Shown here piece by piece: positions 1-7,003 of a DNA stretch of 10,283 nt. The notes below the pieces were generated by a model. The model was not told where the DNA came from and made no database searches. It saw only the letters and a list, made by a program, of their open reading frames with translations. Where the stretch lies: contig JAJQDK010000063.1 in the NCBI GenBank assembly GCA_021202245.1, positions 1 to 10,283 of the forward strand, written 5' to 3'. Source of the stretch: Clostridiales bacterium. Its GTDB lineage: Bacteria > Bacillota > Clostridia > Oscillospirales > Acutalibacteraceae. A program made the position numbers and the translations under genes. How positions within the stretch are numbered: position 1 is the stretch's first letter; each line of letters begins with the position of its first letter.

Positions 1-396
1 TACCTCTTCCCCGCCGTCAATTTCATAGCTTGTTCCTGTTTCTTCATCCCTGTTTCTTGTTATCAGCTGTAATCTTGACACAGCGCAAATTGAGGCAAGA
101 GCTTCTCCTCTGAAGCCGAGAGTAGAAATGCTGTCAAGGTCAGCCTCAAGCTTGACCTTGCTTGTTGCGTGCCGCAAAAAAGCAACTCTTACATCGTCGC
201 GACAGATTCCGCAGCCGTCGTCAGTGACACGCATAAATGTTGTGCCGCCGTGTTTAATCTCAACGGTAATATTCTCGGCACCTGCATCTATTGAATTTTC
301 AACAAGCTCTTTTATTACAGATGCAGGACGTTCAACTACCTCACCTGCAGCTATAAGCTCGGAAACGTGCTTGTCCAAGACATTTATAACACCCAT
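1..396 (-). CDS. mutL: DNA mismatch repair protein MutL, N-terminal part (3' end cut by window edge)
   Basis: MutL is the GHKL-type ATPase that links mismatch recognition by MutS to strand incision and repair. The 132 codons present hold the ATPase core. The protein begins MGVINVLDKHVSELIAAGEV, and the three GHKL motifs follow in order: ELVENSIDAG with the catalytic Glu, the DDGCGI nucleotide-binding loop, and STLGFRGEAL with the lid glycines. The ATG at 396-394 is chosen because it starts the classic MutL N-terminus and has GGTGA (406-402) five bases upstream. It lies 27 bases after the mutS stop, so the two are almost certainly co-transcribed. The frame stays open to base 1, so the linker and the C-terminal dimerisation/endonuclease domain lie outside the window. 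Seen: all three motifs intact. Known of the family: MutL of Firmicutes usually carries endonuclease activity, which cannot be checked here. Confidence 0.97.
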   Translation of the reverse strand, partial: MGVINVLDKHVSELIAAGEVVERPASVIKELVENSIDAGAENITVEIKHGGTTFMRVTDDGCGICRDDVRVAFLRHATSKVKLEADLDSISTLGFRGEALASICAVSRLQLITRNRDEETGTSYEIDGGEEV

Positions 397-423
397 TTAT
401 GTCACCGCCTTATCGGAATTTAT

Positions 424-3030
424 TTAATCGACCATACCCTTAAGCTCATAAAGCAAATTTATTGCTTCAATGGGCGTTAAGGTATTAACATCTGTGTTTT
501 TTAGCTTTTCAGTTATCGCACTGTCGGATGAATTCATCAGGGACAGCTGTATATTTTCATCATAATCCGAACGTGAAATTTGATTATTGTCGGCAACACC
601 GCTGTCGCTTCCGTTTTCAAGCTCAGAAAGAATTTCCTTTGCTCTGGTGATAATCGACTGCGGAACTCCAGCAAGCTTTGCAACCTCAACACCGTAGCTG
701 TCATCAGCGCCGCCCGGAATAATACGGCGCAAAAATGTAATATCATCGCCGCGCTTTTTAACGGCAATACTGTAATTTTTTACTCCGTCAAGCTGTGATT
801 CCATTACAGTCAACTCGTGATAATGAGTTGCAAACAGAGTTTTTGCACCGAGCTTTTTCCTGTCTGCGCAATATTCAAGCACAGCCCTTGCAATGCTCAT
901 TCCGTCAAAGGTGGAGGTACCTCTGCCGATTTCATCAAGAATCAATAGGCTTTTTGAGGTAGCGTTTTTAACAATATTGGCTACCTCGTGCATTTCAATC
1001 ATAAATGTAGACTGCCCGGATGCCAAGTCGTCTGATGCGCCGACCCGTGTGAAAATGTTGTCAACAATGCCTATCTCGGCTGAAGAAGCAGGCACAAAGC
1101 TGCCCATTTGCGCCATAAGAACAATCAGAGCAATTTGACGCATATATGTGGATTTACCTGCCATATTAGGTCCGGTTATAATTACGGCTCTGTCTGAATT
1201 ATTTTCAAGATACACATCATTCGGAACAAAGGGTGCATCATTAAGCAAAACCTCAACAACCGGATGACGAGAATCCTTAATTTTAATTGCGGACGACAGG
1301 TTGACATCAGACCTTACGTATTTATTGTTTGACGCAACATTTGCAAGAGAGGTGATAACGTCAAGAATGGCAATAGCCTTAGCTGTTTTTTGTATCCGTT
1401 CAAGGTTATCGGAAATTTTCGTTCTAATCTCATCGAAAATAGAAAACTCCATAGCAACAGACCTGTCTTTTGCACCGAGTATCCTGCCCTCAGCCTCTTT
1501 TAAATCCTGAGTTATATATCTTTCGCAATTTGTAAGTGTTTGTTTGCGTATATATGTATCGGGAACAAGATTTTTATAAGAATTGGAAACCTCAATATAA
1601 TAATCGAACACTCTGTTATAGCCGACCCTAAGCTTAGGAATGCCGGTCGCACTCCTTTGTTCTGACTCAATTTGAGCAAGAATACTTTTTGAGTTATTCA
1701 TATCATTTAAAACCGAATCCAGCTCATCGTTGTAGCCCTGCCGAATCATACCGCCCTCTCGAACGGTAAACGGAGGTTCATCAACTATGGAAGAATCTAT
1801 AAGAGTATAAATATCATCAAGCTTGTCAATATTCTTATAAATTTCTTTTAAATATGAAGCCCTGCAATCTTTAATAAGCTCGGAAATCTGCGGCAAATTC
1901 TGAATTGCAGAACAAAGCGAACGCAAATCTCTTGCGTTTGCAGAGCCGTAAACAATCTTTGTCATCAATCTCTCTATATCAAAGATACCGGAAATTGTTT
2001 CTGTGATTTCCATACGGAGCATATTATCATTAACAAGTTCCTCAACAGCGCTTTGTCTGTTATTGATTGATGTGATACTCATTAACGGATGTTCAAGCCA
2101 AGAACGCATAAGTCTTTTGCCCATTGCAGTTTTTGTTTGATCTATAACCCAAAGCAGAGAGCCTTTCTTTTCTTTAGTAAGCATAGTTTGAGTCAGCTCA
2201 AGGTTGCGCTGTGTATTATAATCAAGCCTCATATATTGGCTCTCCTGATAAACCTCGATATGGTTAATTCGTTCAAGTCCTGTCTTTTGAGTTTCTTTAA
2301 GATAGGAAATAAGAGAACCCACAGATGAAATAACTACATCATTTTCACTGATAAGGCTTAATTCATCACCGAATTGATCATTTACAATTTGTGTGCAGGT
2401 TTTTACATCAAACATACTGTCTTCAAGCATTTCAACGCCGGCGGAAAGCTTAGATTTGATAAATTTTGGAAGCTGGTTGATTTTAACAACATCGCCGCCG
2501 ATAAGAATCTCACGGGGATTATAGCTTGAAAGCTGACCCGTAAGTATGTTGTAGTAGTCCTTGCCGGAAATATGAGTAGCGCATAATTCTTCTGTAGAAA
2601 TATCGCAAAAGCACAGACCTATGGATTTGCCCTGTGCGTACATACAGCAAATATAATTATTTTTGCTTTCGTCAAGCATACTCGATTCCATTACCGTTCC
2701 CGGAGTAATGACACGAATAATATCACGCTTGACAAGACCTTTTGCCTTGGCGGGATCCTCGGTCTGTTCGCAAATGGCAACCTTATAACCCTTGGCAACA
2801 AGACGGGCTATATAACCCTCACAGCTGTGAAAAGGCACACCGCACATCGGCGCGCGTTCCTCCAGTCCGCAATCTCTCCCTGTTAAAGTCAGCTCAAGCT
2901 CCTTTGAAACAAGCTTTGCATCATCGTAAAACATTTCGTAGAAATCTCCGAGACGAAAAAACAAGATGCAGTCTTTGTTCTCCTCTTTGATTTTAAAATA
3001 TTGCTTCATCATTGGAGATAACTCCGCCAT
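424..3030 (-). CDS. mutS: DNA mismatch repair protein MutS
   Basis: MutS finds mismatches and small loops in newly copied DNA, then recruits MutL. The 868-residue product has the full family length. Domain I begins at once and carries the mismatch-wedging F-Y-E motif (GDFYEMF, Phe30 and Glu32). Lever and clamp domains follow. The ATPase has Walker A GPNMAGKST (620-628), the ASDDLASGQSTF signature (from 665) and Walker B LLILDEIGRG (695-704). Near the C-terminus, QLSLM (828-832) resembles the beta-clamp-binding QLSLF-type motif, followed by a helical end (PIEAINLLYELK) typical of the tetramerisation segment. Start choice: an in-frame GTG at 3039 sits only two bases after GAGG, too close to be used. 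The ATG at 3030 is 11 bases after the GAGG and gives the usual MAELSPMMKQY-type N-terminus. It lies downstream of ricA across a 124-base gap with a hairpin, and just upstream of mutL. Confidence 0.97.
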   Translation of the reverse strand: MAELSPMMKQYFKIKEENKDCILFFRLGDFYEMFYDDAKLVSKELELTLTGRDCGLEERAPMCGVPFHSCEGYIARLVAKGYKVAICEQTEDPAKAKGLVKRDIIRVITPGTVMESSMLDESKNNYICCMYAQGKSIGLCFCDISTEELCATHISGKDYYNILTGQLSSYNPREILIGGDVVKINQLPKFIKSKLSAGVEMLEDSMFDVKTCTQIVNDQFGDELSLISENDVVISSVGSLISYLKETQKTGLERINHIEVYQESQYMRLDYNTQRNLELTQTMLTKEKKGSLLWVIDQTKTAMGKRLMRSWLEHPLMSITSINNRQSAVEELVNDNMLRMEITETISGIFDIERLMTKIVYGSANARDLRSLCSAIQNLPQISELIKDCRASYLKEIYKNIDKLDDIYTLIDSSIVDEPPFTVREGGMIRQGYNDELDSVLNDMNNSKSILAQIESEQRSATGIPKLRVGYNRVFDYYIEVSNSYKNLVPDTYIRKQTLTNCERYITQDLKEAEGRILGAKDRSVAMEFSIFDEIRTKISDNLERIQKTAKAIAILDVITSLANVASNNKYVRSDVNLSSAIKIKDSRHPVVEVLLNDAPFVPNDVYLENNSDRAVIITGPNMAGKSTYMRQIALIVLMAQMGSFVPASSAEIGIVDNIFTRVGASDDLASGQSTFMIEMHEVANIVKNATSKSLLILDEIGRGTSTFDGMSIARAVLEYCADRKKLGAKTLFATHYHELTVMESQLDGVKNYSIAVKKRGDDITFLRRIIPGGADDSYGVEVAKLAGVPQSIITRAKEILSELENGSDSGVADNNQISRSDYDENIQLSLMNSSDSAITEKLKNTDVNTLTPIEAINLLYELKGMVD

Positions 3031-3103
3031 TAGTTTCACTTCCTCAACTTAATTTAAACTTTTTGTGGGGCTTTGCTTAAATAATCAACAATTCACATAA
3101 TAG

Positions 3104-3130
3104 GCTTACCCGCTCTTACGGCGGGAAAGC
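3104..3130 (-). other. Hairpin in the ricA-mutS gap
   Basis: The transcribed strand reads GCTT-T-CCCGC, a seven-base loop, then GCGGG-T-AAGC. This makes a 5-bp GC stem, a T-T mismatch and a 4-bp outer stem. No T-run follows on the minus strand, so it is not a standard intrinsic terminator. It may be an RNA processing or stability element that sets mutS-mutL levels relative to miaB-ricA, which is an inference. The rest of the 3040-3154 gap shows no convincing SigA promoter. Confidence 0.45.
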
Positions 3131-3154
3131 GGCAGTATATAGGTTATATGTTGG

Positions 3155-3559
3155 TTAATGACATCCGCCGCAGGAATCGCAGCTTCCGGAACAGGAAGCG
3201 GAATAATCGGCTGTTTCAGGGTCAGCGCCCTCGGCAGACTGCTGAACTATTGCAAGCACTCTGTTTGCAATGACATCAAAATTATCTTTCGCCTCATTAT
3301 AGGCAATCATATTTTCATTTGACATAATCTTTGAATAAACTTCTCTCATCTCGTTATTAAGCTGAGTAAGCTTGTCCTGATCTCTGTCTGATTTGGAAGC
3401 CTCGTTATTTATAGCCATTCTTTTCAGATTAAATTCTCCGATTAAATTTTGAAGCTCCGTATCGGCGTCGGCGCACTTCTGAACCTCCTGCAATTTAATA
3501 TAAGAATCCTCCTGCTGAATGAGCTTGCCGAGCTCTCTCGCTTTTTCGATAATATCCAT
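3155..3559 (-). CDS. ricA: RicA/YmcA-type YlbF-family regulator with Cys-rich tail
   Basis: The 134-residue product is a YlbF/YmcA-family (Com_YlbF) helical protein: long amphipathic helices over about residues 1-110, then a flexible tail. In Bacillus subtilis, RicA (YmcA), RicF (YlbF) and RicT (YaaT) form a complex that holds Fe-S clusters and affects mRNA maturation by RNase Y, competence, biofilm formation and sporulation. RicA rather than RicF is chosen by synteny: ymcA lies next to miaB and upstream of mutS-mutL in B. subtilis. The tail has four cysteines (123, 127, 130, 133) spaced CX3CX2CX2C within CSGSCDSCGGCH, a likely metal or Fe-S site. Another Cys is at 29. The ATG has GGAGG (3572-3568) eight bases upstream, and the gene follows miaB by 57 bases, so it is probably in the same operon. 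Exact orthology to RicA versus another YlbF paralogue is less certain. Confidence 0.85.
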   Translation of the reverse strand: MDIIEKARELGKLIQQEDSYIKLQEVQKCADADTELQNLIGEFNLKRMAINNEASKSDRDQDKLTQLNNEMREVYSKIMSNENMIAYNEAKDNFDVIANRVLAIVQQSAEGADPETADYSASCSGSCDSCGGCH

Positions 3560-3616
3560 AGTTTTATCCTCCGTAAAATTATTATTTATTGAGCAGCCGC
3601 AAAACAGACAGAGAGG

Positions 3617-5032
3617 TCATCTGATAAGCTCTCCCTTAAGAATCCAATTGCGGGCTTTTGTGATTTTAACATTCTGAAAGGTCCCTATAAGCTCCTGCGG
3701 AGCTTCAAGCTCCACAATTATATTTCCGCTTGTTCGGGCGTTTAATTCATCGGTCTTTTCTTTTTTGCCCTCTATAAGCACCCTTTCAACTCTTCCGACC
3801 ATAGAAGAACAGCGTTTGGCGGCAATTTCTTCCTGAACATCAAGGAGTTCTCTGAACCATTTAGATTTTTCATCTGCGGAAACAGGGTCGTCCATTTCGG
3901 CAGCAGGGGTACCTACACGGGGTGAATAGATAAAGGTGAGCAATGACGTAAATTCAACCTCACGTATCAGCGACAGGGTTTCTTTAAAATCTTCGTAAGT
4001 TTCACCCGGAAAGCCTACTATAATGTCGCTTGTAAGGGACACATCGTCGATTTTTTCCTTTGCGTAATTTATAATTTCAAGGTATTTCTTTCTGTCATAA
4101 TGACGATTCATGGCCTTGAGTATACGGTCGGAGCCGCTTTGAAACGGCAAATGTAAATGCTTGCTTATATGACTGCTTTCGGCGATTGTATCAATAAGCT
4201 CCTTTGAGCAGTCCTTTGGATGCGAGGTCATAAACCTCAGCCAATAGTCGCCGTCAATCGAATCAATTTCCTTTATAAGCTGAGCAAAATTTACGCCGTT
4301 GTCAAGATTTTTGCCGTATGAATTTACATTTTGCCCCAGTAAGGTAATATCCTTGTAACCGCTTTTTATCATTTGCCGTGCTTCACCGATAATAATATTT
4401 TTTTCTCGGCTTCGCTCTCTCCCGCGCACATAAGGGACAATACAATAGGTGCAGAAGTTATTGCAGCCGTACATTATAGGCAGCCAACCCTTAAAGATGC
4501 CGTCACGCTTGACGGGAAAACCCTCATAAACCTTTTTATCATCATTGCCCCGTTCAACTATTCTTTTTCCGTTAACAAGAGAATTATATAACAACTCGGG
4601 AAAATGATGCAGAGAATGAGTTCCGAATACTAAATTAACAAAAGGAAAGCTGTTGTAGATTCTGTTTGCAATATGCTCCTGTTCCATCATACAGCCGCAG
4701 AGAGCAATGACAATTTGCGGATGCTTTCGTTTTAAATTTTTCAGCGCGCCTACATTTCCGAACACCCTGTCCTCGGCATGCTCTCGAACAGCGCAGGTAT
4801 TAAACAAAATAAAATCGGCATCATCCGGAGTATCAGAAAAATCAAATCCCGATTTTGCAAGCATCCCCTTTATTTTTTCACTGTCAGCCACATTTTGCTG
4901 ACAGCCGTAGGTTCTTATGTAAGCAAGAGGCTTTTCGCCTCTTTTTCGTATTTCCATAATTTCTGCTGTCAGGTTCATATATTCGGATTGCTTTTCAGAA
5001 ACACTGTTTGTCGAAATTATATTATCAGGCAA
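3617..5032 (-). CDS. miaB: tRNA-2-methylthio-N6-dimethylallyladenosine synthase MiaB
   Basis: MiaB is a radical-SAM, two-cluster Fe-S enzyme that methylthiolates i6A37 to ms2i6A in tRNAs reading UNN codons, which helps hold the reading frame. The 471-residue product has the three family domains. The N-terminal UPF0004 domain has cluster ligands Cys44 (YGCQQN), Cys80 (NTCAVRE) and Cys114 (LCGCM). The radical-SAM motif is CNNFCTYC with Cys190, 194 and 197, followed by VPYVRGRERSR. A C-terminal TRAM domain ends near the stop. The YGCQQN and RGRERSR forms fit MiaB better than MtaB or RimO. The start is TTG at 5032-5030, chosen because a full AAGGAGG (5046-5040) lies seven bases upstream. The next in-frame ATG, about 18 codons on, has no comparable site. 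It heads the miaB-ricA-mutS-mutL unit behind its own promoter (5073-5101). Confidence 0.96.
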   Translation of the reverse strand: MPDNIISTNSVSEKQSEYMNLTAEIMEIRKRGEKPLAYIRTYGCQQNVADSEKIKGMLAKSGFDFSDTPDDADFILFNTCAVREHAEDRVFGNVGALKNLKRKHPQIVIALCGCMMEQEHIANRIYNSFPFVNLVFGTHSLHHFPELLYNSLVNGKRIVERGNDDKKVYEGFPVKRDGIFKGWLPIMYGCNNFCTYCIVPYVRGRERSREKNIIIGEARQMIKSGYKDITLLGQNVNSYGKNLDNGVNFAQLIKEIDSIDGDYWLRFMTSHPKDCSKELIDTIAESSHISKHLHLPFQSGSDRILKAMNRHYDRKKYLEIINYAKEKIDDVSLTSDIIVGFPGETYEDFKETLSLIREVEFTSLLTFIYSPRVGTPAAEMDDPVSADEKSKWFRELLDVQEEIAAKRCSSMVGRVERVLIEGKKEKTDELNARTSGNIIVELEAPQELIGTFQNVKITKARNWILKGELIR

Positions 5033-5072
5033 ATATATGCCTCCTTACCCATTGTGTTGTATTATCTGAATA

Positions 5073-5101
5073 ATTATAACACAAGATATATTATTTTTCA
5101 A
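5073..5101 (-). promoter_or_regulatory. Extended -10 SigA promoter of miaB
   Basis: The minus strand carries TTGAAA (5101-5096), a 17-base spacer and TATAAT (5078-5073), with TGT just before the -10 giving the extended form TGnTATAAT. Initiation is expected near 5067-5066, giving a leader of about 34 bases that ends in the strong miaB Shine-Dalgarno. It lies in the 131-base yunB-miaB gap and would drive miaB, ricA, mutS and mutL apart from the sporulation gene upstream. The gap also holds an AT-rich inverted repeat soon after the yunB stop, but no T-run follows it. Confidence 0.85.
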
Positions 5102-5163
5102 TCTTTTTCACACTCTTTTCAAGTTAATAATTCAGCCGAGGTTTAAATTATTTGAATGTTTGA

Positions 5164-5811
5164 TTAATATGTTTTATACAGCGTACCGTAGGTTGAAGGA
5201 ACGGTTCCCACTATTACTGTCTGAGCAATTTCAAAGTCGGTGGTAAATGTCATATTACCCGAATAGTCAAGCGAAGTGGTCATAATTTTTGAGGTAAGCA
5301 AAAGCCTGATGTGGTGGATTGTCTGATTAACGCCGGCGGATTCAAACGTGCTTACAATTTCCGATGAAAAGCTTCCGGTAAGATTAAAATTCATACATAT
5401 ACACGGTCCCGCGTTTGAGAGAACGGTTATGTTGGTAAAAGCGCCGAGAGGTATTTCTATTTCATTATCATAAATTTTAGCTATTTCATTTTGCACTGCC
5501 TTGGTAACACTTGATTTAAGAGTATTGATTTTAAATGAATCGGTTGTTATAGATTGTATTGTGCCGTCATCAGAATAATTTACCTTTGCAATGTCGTCAT
5601 AGCTGTAATTTAAATTTTCCAGGCTGTCATTAACGGCATCACAAACAGAGTTTACGGATAAAATTTCAGCTTGAGCTCTTATATATTCGGGTCTGAAATC
5701 GGATAAATGATATTCACAGAATATGACAATTGCAGCAGCGGCTGCAATCAAAGAGAAGATTGCGCGCTTTAATCTTACAAGCCTTTTTTTGCGGTGCCTT
5801 CTGTATAACAA
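5164..5811 (-). CDS. yunB: Sporulation protein YunB
   Basis: The 215-residue protein matches the YunB family, a membrane-anchored sporulation protein made in the mother cell under SigE in Bacillus subtilis; its biochemical role is not known. Seen: a basic start (RRHRKKRLVRLKR), one hydrophobic segment at about 15-33, then an extracytoplasmic domain. Family-typical patches are IPLGAFTN (120-127), GPCICMNF, SAGVNQTIHHI (158-168) and TVIVGTVPSTY (198-208), close to the C-terminus as expected. The start is TTG at 5811-5809. An in-frame TAA lies six codons upstream with no other start codon between, and no Met occurs in the N-terminal half, so TTG is the only plausible start. AAGGG lies seven bases upstream, inside a hairpin. 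The gene implies that the organism forms spores or descends from one that did. No clear SigE promoter could be assigned. Confidence 0.9.
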   Translation of the reverse strand: MLYRRHRKKRLVRLKRAIFSLIAAAAAIVIFCEYHLSDFRPEYIRAQAEILSVNSVCDAVNDSLENLNYSYDDIAKVNYSDDGTIQSITTDSFKINTLKSSVTKAVQNEIAKIYDNEIEIPLGAFTNITVLSNAGPCICMNFNLTGSFSSEIVSTFESAGVNQTIHHIRLLLTSKIMTTSLDYSGNMTFTTDFEIAQTVIVGTVPSTYGTLYKTY

Positions 5812-5845
5812 AAAAACACCCTTCGTTTATAATATACGAGAGGTG
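5810..5845 (-). terminator. Terminator-like hairpin with T-run that includes the yunB start
   Basis: On the minus strand, CACCTCTCGT (5845-5836) pairs with ACGAAGGGTG (5826-5817) around a nine-base AT loop, with one G-T pair and one mismatch. Seven T residues follow (5816-5810). This is the layout of an intrinsic terminator for the efp unit, placed 18 bases after the stop of the gene at 5864. The yunB Shine-Dalgarno AAGGG is in the 3' arm and its TTG start uses the last two T residues, so the same element could limit read-through into yunB or mask its ribosome site. Confidence 0.6.
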
Positions 5846-5863
5846 CTAAATTCGTGAATAATA

Positions 5864-6325
5864 TTATTCTTCTTCAGAATCGGATGCGCAGGCGCTGCAG
5901 GTACATTCATCATCACAGCAGTCATCATCAAACAATCCGGAAAAATCAAACTCTAAAAGCTCACCGCAGTTGGGGCATTCAATCTCGCCTTCAAGGAGAA
6001 CATCCTCGGCGACCTTGAGCTTTTGACCGCAGGCACCGCAGGTAACCTCATAAAAGGGGTTATCCTCATCATCCTCGTCCTCGCAGTCACAGCAGTCGCA
6101 TTCATCATCATAAATGTCGGACTCAACATCCGCCAAATCCTGATCAATTTCATCCACCTGTTCGCAGAGTTCGTCATAAAACTCTTCCATATCTGTTACG
6201 GAACCTGCCATATCGTCAAGAAGATCAATAATAGCGTCAATAACCTTAACCTCAGGCTTGGAGCTGTCAAGCTCAAGACCTTCGGCAAGACCGCGGATAT
6301 AAGCAATTTTTTCTGTTAAATTCAT
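5864..6325 (-). CDS. Cys-rich acidic zinc-ribbon protein (CD1247 N-terminal domain family)
   Basis: The function is unknown. The 153-residue product resembles the clostridial proteins annotated with a CD1247 N-terminal domain. Residues 1-70 look helical and start MNLTEKIAYIRGLAEGLELD, probably a coiled-coil or bundle. A zinc ribbon follows, with CGAC (Cys96, Cys99) and CPNC (Cys117, Cys120). Two further cysteine groups flank it: 76, 78, 79 and 81 before, and 136, 137, 141, 143 and 146 after. With Cys54 the protein has 14 cysteines. It is also strikingly acidic, with long Asp/Glu runs and an EEE end. The ATG at 6325 is chosen because AGGAG (6337-6333) lies seven bases upstream; extending the frame upstream would overlap efp. 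It follows efp by 19 bases and is surely co-transcribed. A zinc-binding or metal-storage protein, or one touching the ribosome, is possible, but that is a guess. Confidence 0.85.
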   Translation of the reverse strand: MNLTEKIAYIRGLAEGLELDSSKPEVKVIDAIIDLLDDMAGSVTDMEEFYDELCEQVDEIDQDLADVESDIYDDECDCCDCEDEDDEDNPFYEVTCGACGQKLKVAEDVLLEGEIECPNCGELLEFDFSGLFDDDCCDDECTCSACASDSEEE

Positions 6326-6344
6326 AATAATTCTCCTGCAGAGA

Positions 6345-6902
6345 TTAAGCTCTGCCCATATATTCGCCTGTTCTTGTGTCAATCTGAATTACTTCGCCCT
6401 CATCAATAAAGAGGGGAACCTTAATTTCAGCACCGGTTTCAAGAGTAGCAGGCTTTGTAGCGTTTGTGGCTGTATCACCTTTAAAACCGGGATCGGTCTT
6501 TGTGATTTGAAGCTCAACGAAGTTCGGCGGTTCAACTCCGAAAACATTGCCCTTGTAAGAAAGCACCTTGCAAACCATATTTTCCTTAACAAACTTGAAG
6601 CTGTCACCGAGTACACTTTTGTTAATCGGAATCTGCTCCCATGTTTCAGTGTCCATAAAATAATAAAGATCACCGTCGGAATAGCTGTATTCCATATCCT
6701 TTCTGTCAATAAAAGCAGTCGGATATTTGTCGTTAGGGTTAAATGTCTTTTCAACTACCGCACCGGTTATAACATTTCTGATTTTTGTTCTGACAAATGC
6801 GGCACCCTTACCCGGCTTAACATGCTGGAATTCAATTATGGAAACAACCTGACCGTCCATTTCAAATGTAACTCCGTTTCTGAAATCACCCGCTGATATC
6901 AT
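6345..6902 (-). CDS. efp: Translation elongation factor P (EF-P)
   Basis: EF-P binds between the ribosomal P and E sites and rescues ribosomes stalled at polyproline stretches. The 185-residue product has the normal length and three beta-barrel domains. The start MISAGDFRNG and the tip loop HVKPGKGAAFVRTK are typical, with Lys32 at the position that is modified in many bacteria (5-aminopentanolylated in Bacillus subtilis, a known fact of the family, not visible here). The C-terminus has the signature IDTRTGEYMGRA. The ATG at 6902 is supported by GGAGG (6915-6911) eight bases upstream and by the EF-P N-terminus; longer readings add unrelated AT-rich sequence. It has its own promoter (6969-6997), follows pepP as in the B. 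subtilis yqhS-yqhT-efp group, and leads the acidic zinc-ribbon gene downstream. Confidence 0.98.
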   Translation of the reverse strand: MISAGDFRNGVTFEMDGQVVSIIEFQHVKPGKGAAFVRTKIRNVITGAVVEKTFNPNDKYPTAFIDRKDMEYSYSDGDLYYFMDTETWEQIPINKSVLGDSFKFVKENMVCKVLSYKGNVFGVEPPNFVELQITKTDPGFKGDTATNATKPATLETGAEIKVPLFIDEGEVIQIDTRTGEYMGRA

Positions 6903-6930
6903 TAGTAATACCTCCAAAATTATACTTTTC

Positions 6931-6953
6931 ACGGTAAATAAAATAATTACCGT
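6931..6953 (-). other. Hairpin in the efp leader
   Basis: On the minus strand ACGGTAA (6953-6947) and TTACCGT (6937-6931) form a perfect 7-bp stem with a nine-base loop, within the predicted leader of about 60 bases and about 15 bases upstream of the efp Shine-Dalgarno. It may protect the 5' end or be an operator-like dyad in the DNA. No known riboswitch class is recognised. Confidence 0.4.
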
Positions 6954-6968
6954 AATATGACAACTAAC

Positions 6969-6997
6969 ATTATACATAAAAGCTTGCGAAAAATCAA
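6969..6997 (-). promoter_or_regulatory. SigA promoter of efp
   Basis: The minus strand carries TTGATT (6997-6992), a 17-base spacer and a perfect TATAAT (6974-6969). Initiation is expected near 6962, giving a leader of about 60 bases. The -35 matches consensus at four of six positions, so strength is moderate. The -35 and spacer lie inside the hairpin at the end of pepP. Confidence 0.75.
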
Positions 6998-7003
6998 GCT
7001 TTT
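6978..7003 (-). terminator. Weak terminator hairpin after pepP
   Basis: AAAAGCTTG (7003-6995) and CAAGCTTTT (6986-6978) form a perfect 9-bp stem with an eight-base loop, starting on the last base of the pepP stop codon. The T-run is only four bases and lies within the stem, so termination is probably partial and some efp transcripts may start at aroQ. The same bases hold the efp -35 box and spacer. Confidence 0.5.

Noticed and set aside
128..427. Plus-strand reading frame opposite mutL
   Set aside because: It is the antisense of a clear MutL ATPase domain, has no ribosome site and no family-like sequence.
5110..5140. AATAATT/AATTATT inverted repeat after yunB as its terminator
   Set aside because: The stem is AT-only with a 13-base loop, and no T-run follows on the minus strand.
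5953..6319. Open frames on both strands overlapping the acidic zinc-ribbon gene, including a hydrophobic plus-strand one
   Set aside because: The hydrophobic look is what antisense of Asp/Glu-rich codons gives (GAT and GAA become ATC and TTC). The frame at 5864-6325 has the ribosome site and the CXXC motifs.
6916..6928. A second TATAAT just upstream of the efp ribosome site
   Set aside because: It would start RNA at or inside GGAGG and has no -35 at a proper distance. The promoter at 6969-6997 is much better.
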